From assembly GCF_000277815.2 (NCBI RefSeq), contig NC_018474.1, forward strand, positions 62,001-126,000: a DNA stretch of 64,000 nucleotides. The letters run 5' to 3'. The position numbers and the translations under genes were made by a program. Shown here piece by piece: positions 44,501 through 52,591 of the stretch. The DNA comes from Encephalitozoon hellem ATCC 50504. Its lineage: Eukaryota > Microsporidia > Unikaryonidae. The first letter of the stretch is position 1. Each line of letters begins with the position of its first letter. The notes beneath the pieces were generated by a model that had not been told where the DNA came from, did no database searches, and saw only the letters and a program-made list of their open reading frames with translations.

Positions 44501-44791
44501 TCAAGGGCCCCAGAAGGAGCCAAGCTTCCTCCCAGCCAGTAGGTTTTTTGCCTCATTGATCTTAGATGCTATGTACGGGCTTCCGCCTCTATCTGGATGG
44601 TTGATCCTCATCATCTGCATGTATCTTTGCATTATGTCTGTGGACCGAGTCTCCATGGAGAGAATCTTGAGCGCCTCGTCCGTGTCCATCGCCGACTTGA
44701 ATCCCCTTGGATGGCCCGAGATGAATGGAAGATAGTCTCTGAACCTCTGGAGCATCCAGGGCCTTATAAAGCCAAATTTTTGGCTCCCCAT
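44501..44791 (-). CDS. PAM18: mitosomal import motor J-protein Tim14/Pam18
   Basis: The 96-residue protein has a hydrophobic/basic N-terminus (RPWMLQRFRDYLPFISG) and a C-terminal J-domain with MDTDEALKILSMET, RINHPDRGGSPYIASKINEA and HPD intact. GGSPYxAxKINEAK is the hallmark of Pam18. In the mitosome it would activate mtHsp70 to pull in proteins. A true membrane span is weak or absent. Its ATG (44789-44791) overlaps by two bases the ATG of the divergent RRP1 gene, within a CCATGG. Confidence 0.9.
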   Translation of the reverse strand: MGSQKFGFIRPWMLQRFRDYLPFISGHPRGFKSAMDTDEALKILSMETRSTDIMQRYMQMMRINHPDRGGSPYIASKINEAKNLLAGRKLGSFWGP

Positions 44792-45377
44792 GGACGTTCA
44801 AAGGATAGTTGATGCCATCCGTTCGAACGACATGGAAGAAAACAAGGCGGCCATTGAGGCCATATATGCTAATTACGGGCTTCTGAAGGAAGAGGACATT
44901 GTTAGGTTGACGCCGTCCATAATCTACTACCTGTGGAAGCTACCGAAATTTGTTGCCCAAAAGCAGTTTGTTCTGGATCTCTTATCCCGCACCGACCAGA
45001 GGCTAAGACATAGCATGTTTACGTATCTTATTGACAAGTGGAGCGAGATCCAGCTAGTAAGGATGGACAAGTTCTATTATCTCGTGAAGAGAATTCTGGA
45101 GTATTATGTGCTGGATGTAGAAACAGTCTCCTATCTGTTCAACATCACCGCAGCCACTGATCTTAGGGGATTTGTGATCCGGTGTGTTGTGGATAGGCTT
45201 GGGGAGATCAGCGAGGACATGGAATGCTTCCTAGCCGAATTCGCCTCCAAGTGCCCTCCAGCGCTTCTACTCTCTCTTGGGCCTCTCAAGATCAGGAAGG
45301 AGGTTGCTCTGAAATATGCGGGAGGCAAAGATATAGGGAAGAAGAACAGGGCAACCCTATATTCCATGGCAAAATAA
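44790..45377 (+). CDS. RRP1: ribosome biogenesis protein Rrp1 (Nop52)
   Basis: The 195-residue protein is helical. IYYLWKLPKFVAQKQFVLDL then a conserved acidic/aromatic block with VRMDKFYYLVKRIL fits Rrp1/Nop52 (FW...D..LRLDKFYMLIRR). Rrp1 is nucleolar and needed for processing of the 27S pre-rRNA. The C-terminal extension of animal forms is missing. The stop codon lies in an AATAAA (45373-45378). A TATAAA at 44765-44770, inside PAM18 coding on the other strand, is about 20 bases upstream of the start. Confidence 0.88.
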   Translation: MDVQRIVDAIRSNDMEENKAAIEAIYANYGLLKEEDIVRLTPSIIYYLWKLPKFVAQKQFVLDLLSRTDQRLRHSMFTYLIDKWSEIQLVRMDKFYYLVKRILEYYVLDVETVSYLFNITAATDLRGFVIRCVVDRLGEISEDMECFLAEFASKCPPALLLSLGPLKIRKEVALKYAGGKDIGKKNRATLYSMAK

Positions 45378-45395
45378 AAGCATATCATACACAAC

Positions 45396-46037
45396 TCAAT
45401 TTTCGTACTTGACAAAGCTGAACTTGCTTTTGCATTTCCTACATACAGGAATAAACTTGCAGAACACAGAAAGGCATATTGGGCACACAAGGCCCAGTAT
45501 TACCTGCCTGTTATGGCAGTAGCAAGCAGCAGGAAACCCTAGAGGCTTTTTATTGCCTCCAGTGCCAAGAAGAGACAGCAGAAACCTTAGGCACTTGTCT
45601 TCTGACGTGGAATAGTCTCCTCCCGTCGATGCACAGCACTGGAGGATTGTCTTGTTCTCGAATAGGGAGAATGCACTAATTCTCACACCAAGTCTCTGTG
45701 CCGCAAACATGCACTTCAGATACCTCAGGTATTCATCCTTCTTCTCCCTTCCAAGTGTGAATATTACAATTTGAGTTGGCTCATCTCTATGAAGGCACAA
45801 TGCATATCCCAGGTCACTCACACAGTAGCCGTACTTGAACTTTGTTATACCGTATATCTCGGAAATGTCATTCTCTGAGGAGTCGAAGAGGATGCTCTTT
45901 CCACCTACAACCACGATCCTGTTGTTGCGGCTCGACTTGAGGTATGCATTCAGGAACACAACGACGTCGTTGAAAAGGTCCTTCGTTGTCAGCTCCCAGT
46001 TCTCGTCTTTTAGGTCTATGAGGAAAAAAAGAATCAT
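45396..46037 (-). CDS. TFB4: TFIIH core subunit Tfb4 (p34)
   Basis: The 213-residue protein has an N-terminal von Willebrand-like fold (LIDLKDENWELTTKD, RIVVVGGKSILFDSSEN, CMFAAQRLGVRISAFSL). The C-terminal zinc region is CYCHNRQVILGLVCPICLSVFCK...CRKCKSKF, with six or more cysteines. This order is that of Tfb4/p34, which pairs with Ssl1/p44 in TFIIH, in transcription start and nucleotide excision repair. It is shorter than the yeast protein (338 residues), mainly by loop loss. Confidence 0.9.
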   Translation of the reverse strand: MILFFLIDLKDENWELTTKDLFNDVVVFLNAYLKSSRNNRIVVVGGKSILFDSSENDISEIYGITKFKYGYCVSDLGYALCLHRDEPTQIVIFTLGREKKDEYLRYLKCMFAAQRLGVRISAFSLFENKTILQCCASTGGDYSTSEDKCLRFLLSLLGTGGNKKPLGFPAACYCHNRQVILGLVCPICLSVFCKFIPVCRKCKSKFSFVKYEN

Positions 46038-46076
46038 GAGGGATTGCGAGAGGATGCTGTAATGAAGGAAAAAGAT

Positions 46077-46156
46077 GTCAGAAACGGGATTCGAACCCGT
46101 GCCTCAATGAGAATACGACCTGAACGTACCGCCTTAGACCACTCGGCCATCCTGAC
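46077..46156 (-). tRNA. tRNA-Leu, anticodon CAG
   Basis: On the minus strand the 80-base sequence folds as a class II tRNA. Acceptor GTCAGGA pairs with TTCTGAC. The D-arm is GCCGAGTGGTCTAAGGC. The anticodon arm is GTACG/CGTAT with loop TTCAGGT giving CAG. A long variable arm is CTC-ATT-GAG. The T-arm is ACGGG-TTCGAAT-CCCGT. Internal A and B boxes (TGGCCGAGTGG, GGTTCGAATCC) are present. No intron. The long variable arm and anticodon fit leucine and reading of CUG. The 3' CCA is not encoded. Confidence 0.96.
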
Positions 46157-46245
46157 TTGTTTGGCCAACGGAAAGCTCTATCGCTATGCTTCGCCATACT
46201 CCCAGATTAGCATATATTTGAGCACAGGGGATCCTCTTATTTCCG

Positions 46246-47472
46246 ATGGATGAGTGTAGTCATCCCATAAGAATAGGAACATTATGTGGGGTATGTGGGA
46301 TGGAAATCCAAGAGGAGCCGCGTCTTTTCTGTGCACTGTACAACACAGACAATGTCAAGATAACTCACAAGGAAGCAGTGTCGATATACAAGGAGAAGGT
46401 CAAGGCTCTAGAGATGCAGATGAAGCTGATTCTGGTTCTAGACCTTGACCAGACCGTTCTTCACACAACATACGGCACATCTGACTGCAAAGGGATTGTG
46501 AAGTTCACAATGGACGGATGCAAGTACTCTGTAAAGCTAAGGCCCCACCTCAATCGCATGCTTCGAAGGGTTTCCAAGCTGTATGAGATTCATGTGTACA
46601 CCATGGGAACAAGGCCATATGCAGAAAGGATAATTGGAATTATTGATCCGGCCGGAAAGTACTTCCACGATAGAATAATCACAAGGGATGAAAACCAGGG
46701 GGTTCTAGTGAAGAGGCTAAGTAGGCTATTTCCATATAACCATAAGAACATTGTTATTCTTGATGACAGAGCTGATGTGTGGGATTACAATGAGAACCTG
46801 GTCCTAGTCAAGCCATTCTGGTACTTCAATCGCGTGGACATCAACGACCCGTCGAAGCTAGAAAGAAGAGCGGAGGGTGTGTCTGACGGGCATGGCGATC
46901 TTGGAGAGTTTGTGGGTAAGAGAAAGAAGGTTGAAGAGGGAGAGGACGCCAGGATCATTTCGAGACCGGATGGCACGGGGTTAGGAGGCTCTTCTGGAAA
47001 GCCAGAAACTGAGGTAGATTCTGATAGGATGGGAGAAAAGAAAGTAAGGGAGGAGCCTTCGGACGACTGTGAGCTGTTGAGAATGGTAAAGTTCCTGAAG
47101 AAGGTTCACAAGAAGTACTTTTCAAGCAAGCACAGGAATGTGAAGAAGATTCTAAGGAGGATCAGAAAGAGGATATTTGATGGAGACCGGTTTTTCATCG
47201 TAGGGCCTACCAATAGAGCCTGGCTTGTGAAGGTGATAGAGATGCACGGAGGCATGGTGAGCAGGCTTGAGAGTGAAGTTGACTTTGTAATTTCCTCCGG
47301 TCTGGATGAGGTAAGGGAATTGGCACAAAAGCTTGAGTGTCTTGTGGTGTCACCAAAGTGGATAGAAGACTGTGTGTATTCTCTTGAAAGGGTAGGCTAT
47401 GGAAGATACGTCATATGCGACTACAGAGTCAAGGACGAGTATGAGGAGGAGCTTGAAAAGCTTTTTGGATAG
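46246..47472 (+). CDS. FCP1: RNA polymerase II CTD phosphatase Fcp1
   Basis: The 408-residue protein has the catalytic DLDQTVLH (DxDxT/V type), KLRPHLNRML, YTMGTRPYAERI and ILDDRADVWDYNENL, the signature of Fcp1/Scp phosphatases. A charged linker leads to a C-terminal BRCT domain (about 305-400: FIVGPTNRAWLVKVIEMHGG, VVSPKWIEDCVYS). BRCT presence marks Fcp1 rather than Scp. It removes phosphates from the CTD of the largest Pol II subunit. It is shorter than yeast Fcp1 (732 residues). Confidence 0.94.
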   Translation: MDECSHPIRIGTLCGVCGMEIQEEPRLFCALYNTDNVKITHKEAVSIYKEKVKALEMQMKLILVLDLDQTVLHTTYGTSDCKGIVKFTMDGCKYSVKLRPHLNRMLRRVSKLYEIHVYTMGTRPYAERIIGIIDPAGKYFHDRIITRDENQGVLVKRLSRLFPYNHKNIVILDDRADVWDYNENLVLVKPFWYFNRVDINDPSKLERRAEGVSDGHGDLGEFVGKRKKVEEGEDARIISRPDGTGLGGSSGKPETEVDSDRMGEKKVREEPSDDCELLRMVKFLKKVHKKYFSSKHRNVKKILRRIRKRIFDGDRFFIVGPTNRAWLVKVIEMHGGMVSRLESEVDFVISSGLDEVRELAQKLECLVVSPKWIEDCVYSLERVGYGRYVICDYRVKDEYEEELEKLFG

Positions 47473-47574
47473 ACTTGTTTATTTATGGTAAAGATGATAT
47501 AATTGACATTTCTGATTAGAATATTGCCTAAATTATTGACACGCGAGTTTGTTTTGAATTTCGTCACAACTTAA

Positions 47575-48705
47575 ATGAGGCCCATGGAAAGGATGATGCA
47601 AGAAATAGTGCAGTGCATGCTTGGTGCAATTGTAAGAAATAATGCAATCCAGATGATTATCCTTTATTTAGTGTTTTATTTCACCAGGTGTGCAAGGCGT
47701 CCAGATGTGTTTTATAGTGGAAGTAAAAAGGATTCTATTATTAAGATGTCAAGCCTTCACAAAAACTATTACCCCCTCTTTTTTGCACCGTTTGGAACTG
47801 TTCAAACCATTCTCCAGTTGTTTCGAAGGTCCATTATTCTTCCGGGAAGAACAAGCCTCCGGATAGAAGTACCTCACAATGGGCACATCCTGCTTGACCT
47901 TGTGGAGACTGACAGAATGGCTGAGAAGAACGCCCTGCTGGTTCATGGATTCAATGGGTCTGGAGACTCGACTTATATCAAGGGACTCACAGGACACCTT
48001 TCAAAGGAAGGATATAGAGTCTTCTGCTTCAATGCAAGGGGAATCAAGTCCAAGCTCAACAGCCCGGTGTTCTTTCACATAGGATGGACCGTGGACTTGA
48101 AGGCAACTGTTGAGTTTATCCTCTGCAACTATCCTGGAACACTAGAGATATTTGGATTCAGCATGGGTGCCAGCTGGGTGACAAAGTTCTTTGGGGAGGA
48201 GAAGCTTGATCCCAGGATAGTTAAGGGAGGGGCAGTGTGCCTTCCATTTGACTTCTTCAAGATAGGGATCCACTTTCAGAAGAATCCCTACACCAGGTTC
48301 TTCAACAGGCTGTTGGCAATGAACTTCATAAAATATATGAACAGCAACAAAGAGGTGTTTAAGAGCGCGGGGTATGACGTGGATGTGATAAGGAAATGCA
48401 GCAGTGTTCAGCAAATAGACATGATGGTGACAACAAAGATCTTTGACATCAAGGATGTCAACGAGTACTACAAGAACCAGTCATGTGTGAACTATATTGA
48501 AAACATAGGTGTTCCCTTCATCATACTCAACACATATGATGATCCGGTTATTCCTGCATTTTCTATAGACAAGGAAATGTGCTTAAGAAACAAAAACATA
48601 CTGCTAGTAATAGCTCACAAAGGAGGCCATCTAGGCTTTCTGTCCAACAGACTCGATAGAACCTGGGCAGAGGACGTTTTGATAGACTTTATTAAGAACT
48701 TCTAA
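47575..48705 (+). CDS. alpha/beta-hydrolase, ABHD1/3 (YheT/EHT1) family
   Basis: The 376-residue protein has an N-terminal hydrophobic stretch (AIQMIILYLVFYF, about 23-36) that could anchor it in a membrane. The hydrolase core follows: LLVHGFNGSGDSTYIKGL, nucleophile elbow FGFSMGASW (Ser), the Asp in NTYDDPVIP and the His in HKGGHLGFL. This set is typical of the ABHD1/ABHD3/EHT1 branch, which contains lipases and acyltransferases. Substrate is unknown but probably lipid. Several ATGs near the start (47575, 47584, 47593) are possible. Confidence 0.88.
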   Translation: MRPMERMMQEIVQCMLGAIVRNNAIQMIILYLVFYFTRCARRPDVFYSGSKKDSIIKMSSLHKNYYPLFFAPFGTVQTILQLFRRSIILPGRTSLRIEVPHNGHILLDLVETDRMAEKNALLVHGFNGSGDSTYIKGLTGHLSKEGYRVFCFNARGIKSKLNSPVFFHIGWTVDLKATVEFILCNYPGTLEIFGFSMGASWVTKFFGEEKLDPRIVKGGAVCLPFDFFKIGIHFQKNPYTRFFNRLLAMNFIKYMNSNKEVFKSAGYDVDVIRKCSSVQQIDMMVTTKIFDIKDVNEYYKNQSCVNYIENIGVPFIILNTYDDPVIPAFSIDKEMCLRNKNILLVIAHKGGHLGFLSNRLDRTWAEDVLIDFIKNF

Positions 48706-48778
48706 AAGATACTGGGCGGTGCCGGTGATTAAACTATGGTGTTTATATCTTTGTGCCTTCTTGAGAATGGGTTGGGCC

Positions 48779-49351
48779 TCAGAAGTCAAATCCTCTTTCG
48801 GCAAGCTCCGATTGGACAATTTCTCTATATACTTTCTCAATCCCGTCAAGATCCAGGGGGCTAAGCTTCACCATCCTCATGATCTTGTCTTCGCAGTCCT
48901 TCAGAACAGCCCTAGACCCTTCGGGCATCTCCTCGTTGACCTGATTTATTATCTTCTTGAGATGCATCAAATAGTTTGCACCAACAACCTTTTTCTTGTG
49001 CGCCACGCTGCAGTTGAGCTTAAACTCAAGGCAGTCTAGAATCTCCTTTGTAGGCAGCCTTTCCTTGACACAAAATAGAGGGGTATCGTGCTTTGAAGAC
49101 GAGAGCTCCCCATCGGCCAATATGCAATACGAAGTCTCGTTGCGCTTCGCCAGGCAGTAGATCTCGTACCTCTGCGGCTTCATTTCGCAGTTCTCGACTA
49201 TGTATGCCGTGCCTGGATCCATGTTACTGAGCTTGCCTCTTATGACCCTGAACTCGTCGTTCAAATGGACAACTCGGAAGTGCGCCGACAGACAAGAGAT
49301 TAGCTCGTCTAGATACATCCTCGACCTTCCCAATAGAATTATTACAGGCAT
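48779..49351 (-). CDS. KTI12-like protein without a P-loop (Elongator/tRNA pathway, tentative)
   Basis: The protein has 190 residues from the ATG at 49351 (MPVIILLGRSRMYLDELI); the longer frame to 49525 starts with TTG. QRYEIYCLAKRNETSYCIL resembles the RYELYCLAKxxxTxYC block of Kti12, and the beginning (MPVIILLG) fits MPLIIITG. Where Kti12 has the ATP-binding GxPSSGKT, this protein has GRSRMYLD. Kti12 supports Elongator in tRNA wobble-uridine modification. The C-terminal helices are present but shorter. Call rests on two blocks. Confidence 0.75.
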   Translation of the reverse strand: MPVIILLGRSRMYLDELISCLSAHFRVVHLNDEFRVIRGKLSNMDPGTAYIVENCEMKPQRYEIYCLAKRNETSYCILADGELSSSKHDTPLFCVKERLPTKEILDCLEFKLNCSVAHKKKVVGANYLMHLKKIINQVNEEMPEGSRAVLKDCEDKIMRMVKLSPLDLDGIEKVYREIVQSELAERGFDF

Positions 49352-49526
49352 GAGGGGCTTTCCATTAACAGGATAAGATCCCCAGGGCAATAGTCTTTGT
49401 GAAACAGCCGGTGTGTCCAACCAGGGCTCTTTTGTTTCAACGTCGAACGTAGAGGTTTCGCCCCATGAAACAGTTGCGTTTCGTGTTTGAGAATAAATAG
49501 AAAGAAGAAAGAGACTCAAAGCCAAT

Positions 49527-50462
49527 ATGCTACTGTCTCTGGTATTCCCTGCTATGGTGCTGGGAGCAAAGTTCGATGGCTATGGGCCCACAAAATTCGA
49601 TGTGTCCTTGAGCCCAGACATTCCCGAGGAAGATCTTACAGGATATATTACAAATCACGACAAGGAGCGGAAGAACAAAGGGTTTGGAGACCTGAGCCTG
49701 GTTGACTTCAATATGGAAGCGGAAGATAGCTACGACAGGAACAAGATGATTGATGTGGCCAGGGAAGTCTTGAGCTCCTCCCATGCAACCGTCATGGCGA
49801 TTCAGTACATTAGGAAGGGTGAGGCCGAAAGGCTGCTGGATATGAAGGCTCTTGGGCACTACGAAATGCTAAACTTGTCAGAGGGGTCTTTCAATGTCCA
49901 GGAGGCGCCGATAACATATCTTCCAATTATCTTTGATACAAAGGTTCTTGATCACAAGAAAAGCGGATACATTCGGGATCCAGAGAACAACAAGATCATC
50001 TATGCAAGCTGGGCAATCTTCGAGCACAAGGCAACCAAGAGATGGTTCACTGTTATAAATGTCGACATGTACAGCGCATTCTCCGAGAAGACGGACATTG
50101 AAGCGGCAAATCTTTTGGAGGACATAAAAAAGGAGCATGCCGTAGATAGCAACCCTGTGTTCTTTATGGGGCATATCAATGCAATCTCAAACAACCTGCA
50201 AAAAGTGATTGACGACAGGTACATAAATCCATTGGATGTAGATAGGAACGCAAAGGAAGGGCCCAGGTTCACCATGAGGAATCTCCCGGACATTCTTGGC
50301 AACTTCCAGAGAGATCATCTGCTGATTAGAGATCCAACATCCCAGGTGGTGAAGGTCAACTATGCAAGAATATTGAGAAAGAGCATTTTTACTCTTCACT
50401 ATCCTGTCCATGTAATAGCATCATTTGGGGGGAGCCAGAACGCCACACCCCCTGCAGCTTGA
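49527..50462 (+). CDS. secreted protein with an endonuclease/exonuclease/phosphatase-like fold, active site degenerate
   Basis: The 311-residue protein has a signal peptide (MLLSLVFPAMVLGA) and a mature domain with the order of strands of the EEP (DNase I-like) superfamily. SSSHATVMAIQYI stands at the position of the xxVxxxQE strand, FTVINVDMYSAF replaces the usual H-x-x region, VFFMGHINA replaces GDFN, and LHYPVHVIASF replaces the SDHxP. Most metal- and acid-base residues are therefore replaced. It ends in GGSQNATPPAA. Probably exported to the spore wall or host interface; binding rather than cutting is likely. The fold call is inferred from pattern. Confidence 0.75.
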   Translation: MLLSLVFPAMVLGAKFDGYGPTKFDVSLSPDIPEEDLTGYITNHDKERKNKGFGDLSLVDFNMEAEDSYDRNKMIDVAREVLSSSHATVMAIQYIRKGEAERLLDMKALGHYEMLNLSEGSFNVQEAPITYLPIIFDTKVLDHKKSGYIRDPENNKIIYASWAIFEHKATKRWFTVINVDMYSAFSEKTDIEAANLLEDIKKEHAVDSNPVFFMGHINAISNNLQKVIDDRYINPLDVDRNAKEGPRFTMRNLPDILGNFQRDHLLIRDPTSQVVKVNYARILRKSIFTLHYPVHVIASFGGSQNATPPAA

Positions 50463-50524
50463 ATAATAATAAAACCACCTTTTGCGATGTCTTTGGATAA
50501 TTTTTCGACAAAAGTAGTCCCTTC

Positions 50525-50827
50525 ATGATTGAAGGTACATCGGTGTTTTCTGGGCGCAACATTCCCAAAGGGTCTGGGATCTACGAGGTGATGAACGATG
50601 GAAGGACAATGCTGACGGCATCCAACAAGGAAAGGAAGCTCATCCAGCGCAGGATCAATCCTCGAGACATAAGATGGACAACGACAAGCAGAGAGTTCTT
50701 TGGAAAGGAATCCCAGTATGTGGTTGAGAAGATGAATGTGCAGAAGGTAAAGATTGTGCGTGGGTTCAGGCACATCAGCGCCAGCTCGTTCGAAAAGGCC
50801 AGGCAGACGGGGTCTTCGAAGAAATAA
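50525..50827 (+). CDS. RPL24: 60S ribosomal protein eL24
   Basis: The 100-residue protein fits eL24: a short N-terminal beta domain (CSFSGYKIYPGHG in animals; here SVFSGRNIPKGSGIYEVMN), NPRDIRWTTTSREFF, which matches NPRxIxWT, and a helical tail ending in Lys/Ser. The N-terminal zinc cysteines of many eL24 proteins are absent. The gene appears intronless. The stop codon lies within AATAAA (50823-50828). Confidence 0.9.
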   Translation: MIEGTSVFSGRNIPKGSGIYEVMNDGRTMLTASNKERKLIQRRINPRDIRWTTTSREFFGKESQYVVEKMNVQKVKIVRGFRHISASSFEKARQTGSSKK

Positions 50828-50898
50828 AATCGCTTTATTTTTATGTGTTTTATCTTTTCCATTGAAATTTGAAAGCTTTGACTTTCCATAAACAAAGT

Positions 50899-51513
50899 AT
50901 GGGCATTGAGGGCCATCCAAGATGCTTTTTGGACAGCTCCTTGCCAAGCCTGTCTGAGCTCCGCTTTGACATGATACATAACGGAGCGGAATACAAAAAC
51001 TCCATTCTATCCGAGAAGATGGTGATGGGGCTGAGGGAGGCTCTTGAGGACAGATACAAATACTCAACCACCTGGAAGCTCCTTTTCTCCACCTTCGAGA
51101 ACGGATTTTCTTATAGAACATTCCTTGCAAGCTTTGAGGAGGATGGCTGGCCCTTTGTGCTTGCCTGCAAGACAGAAGAGGGAGAGCTGCTCGGTGCGTT
51201 TTTCGAGGACAGGATCCGGATATCCAGGACTATGTATGAAAAGCCCTCTACATTTCTATTCACAACAGCCAGAAGTGCTCCTGTATCTGATGGCCTAACG
51301 ATTTTTCCTATACCAAGGAACAGAGGAGTGAACATATATTGTTGTCCAGACTTCCTTGCATTTGGGTGCAGCGGAGAAAGGTTTGGGCTGTTAATAAACA
51401 AGTCGTTACTCGATGGAGAAACATACCCGGTGGAGGCCCTGGAGAACTATCTCCTTGCATCTAAGCCCCGGTTTAGAATATCTTACATTGAGCTATGGCT
51501 CATTCAAATATAA
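50899..51513 (+). CDS. TLDc-domain protein (OXR1-like)
   Basis: The protein has 204 residues from the ATG at 50899 (MGIEGHPRCFLDSSL); the frame to 50869 starts with TTG. The whole protein is a TLDc domain: WKLLFSTFENGFSYRTFLA, GWPFVLACKTEEGELLGAFF, TFLFTT and the end GERFGLLINKSLLDGETYPVEALEN. TLDc proteins such as Oxr1 act in oxidative-stress response and on the V-ATPase. The glycine pattern and F-G-x-x-I-N-K-S-L are typical. It occupies the gap between eL24 and the RPA3-like gene. Confidence 0.9.
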   Translation: MGIEGHPRCFLDSSLPSLSELRFDMIHNGAEYKNSILSEKMVMGLREALEDRYKYSTTWKLLFSTFENGFSYRTFLASFEEDGWPFVLACKTEEGELLGAFFEDRIRISRTMYEKPSTFLFTTARSAPVSDGLTIFPIPRNRGVNIYCCPDFLAFGCSGERFGLLINKSLLDGETYPVEALENYLLASKPRFRISYIELWLIQI

Positions 51514-51611
51514 ACTTCTGAGTCTGACTTGTGTGTAAAATCTTGAAAAGGCAAAAAAGACTAATCCAAGTTCATTTTAATTATCTTAAGCACAAAGCTT
51601 CTGCAGATGTA

Positions 51612-51896
51612 TCAGAATATATCCTGATATTTTGCTGCAGCATTTACAAGTCTCCCATATGTTTCTATGTCAAACTCGCTTCCGATGGAGCAGACGCTTT
51701 TTTCAACAACCACCCCATCTTCCACAATACCGCAGACCCTGACAATCCCAGCCTTATAAGACCCAATGTCCTGATGCTTTACCCGTACTTCTCTTCCGGC
51801 GCATTTCAAGACCACTGCTCCATCCTCGACTCTTTCAAGCCTTCCTATTATCGCAACGTCTTGTCCCTCACGGCTCTCAATATCTACTGAATGCAT
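51612..51896 (-). CDS. RPA3: replication protein A small subunit, RPA3-like
   Basis: The protein has 94 residues from the ATG at 51896 (MHSVDIESREGQD). An ATG at 51926 would extend it but overlap the RPB5 start at 51908. The OB-fold pattern (AIIGRLERVEDGAVVLKCAG, VRVCGIVEDGVVVEKSVCS) and the C-terminal helix with FDIETYGRLVNAA match RPA14/RPA3 (FDLGLYNEAV). RPA3 completes the heterotrimer that coats single-stranded DNA. It is slightly shorter than human RPA3 (121 residues). Confidence 0.8.
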   Translation of the reverse strand: MHSVDIESREGQDVAIIGRLERVEDGAVVLKCAGREVRVKHQDIGSYKAGIVRVCGIVEDGVVVEKSVCSIGSEFDIETYGRLVNAAAKYQDIF

Positions 51897-51907
51897 GGGG
51901 ACAGAAT

Positions 51908-52540
51908 ATGAAGCTGCAAAAATCATCCCCAGCAGAAATGGCTTCAGAACTCAGGGCTTTGTGTCTGAGCAGAAATACGACAATAGAGATGGTAAAGGAC
52001 CGGGGCTACACCACAACACAGGAAGTGCAGCCACTCGAGTCGTTTCGTGAGAAGTATCCGTTTGCCCTTACAAAAAGGTCATCGTTGAACTTTGTCTGTG
52101 TGGATGTGGACAGGCCTGTGGCCATACATTTTGGGGATGACGAGAAGATGGGTAAGAAGAGCTTTGAAGGGCTTCTGTCCCAGTATGAAAAGGACAACAT
52201 ATTCCATCTGATCCTGATTCTTCCACAGATGCCCAGCCCTGCTGTGATGTCGATGATAGCCTTGAATGCAAAATTCAATGTCGAGATCTTCCTGGTAGAA
52301 GAGATGATGTTCAACAAGACAAAGCATTCGTGGGTTCCTCCACATAGAATCCTGTCTCGGGAGGAGAGAGAGAACGTCTTCAAGTCACTGAAGCTTGGAC
52401 CCGGGGATCTTCCCAGGATCCTGAGGAGCGACGTAATTGCTCGGTATTATGGAGCGAGGCAGGGAGACGTTGTCGAAATAGTTAGAAGGTCGAGGACGGC
52501 TGGAGAGTCTATCTATTACAGGATTGTTGTGGAAAGGTAG
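51908..52540 (+). CDS. RPB5: RNA polymerase subunit Rpb5 (shared)
   Basis: The 210-residue protein has the N-terminal jaw domain (RALCLSRNTTIEMVKDRGY) and the highly conserved C-terminal half: HSWVPPHRILSREERENVF then LPRILRSDVIARYYGARQGD and VVEIVRRSRTAGESIYYR. It is part of all three nuclear polymerases. ATGs at 51908 and 51938 are possible; the former is used. The start is 11 bases from the divergent RPA3-like ATG. Confidence 0.95.
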   Translation: MKLQKSSPAEMASELRALCLSRNTTIEMVKDRGYTTTQEVQPLESFREKYPFALTKRSSLNFVCVDVDRPVAIHFGDDEKMGKKSFEGLLSQYEKDNIFHLILILPQMPSPAVMSMIALNAKFNVEIFLVEEMMFNKTKHSWVPPHRILSREERENVFKSLKLGPGDLPRILRSDVIARYYGARQGDVVEIVRRSRTAGESIYYRIVVER

Positions 52541-52591
52541 AATAAAGAGTTATTTTAGTTCTATACAAATTAACTGTCTGCACGGCCCTTC

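Noticed and set aside
44774..44783. Sm-site-like AAATTTTTGG
   Set aside because: It lies inside the first codons of PAM18 and is part of a small palindrome; there is no surrounding snRNA structure.
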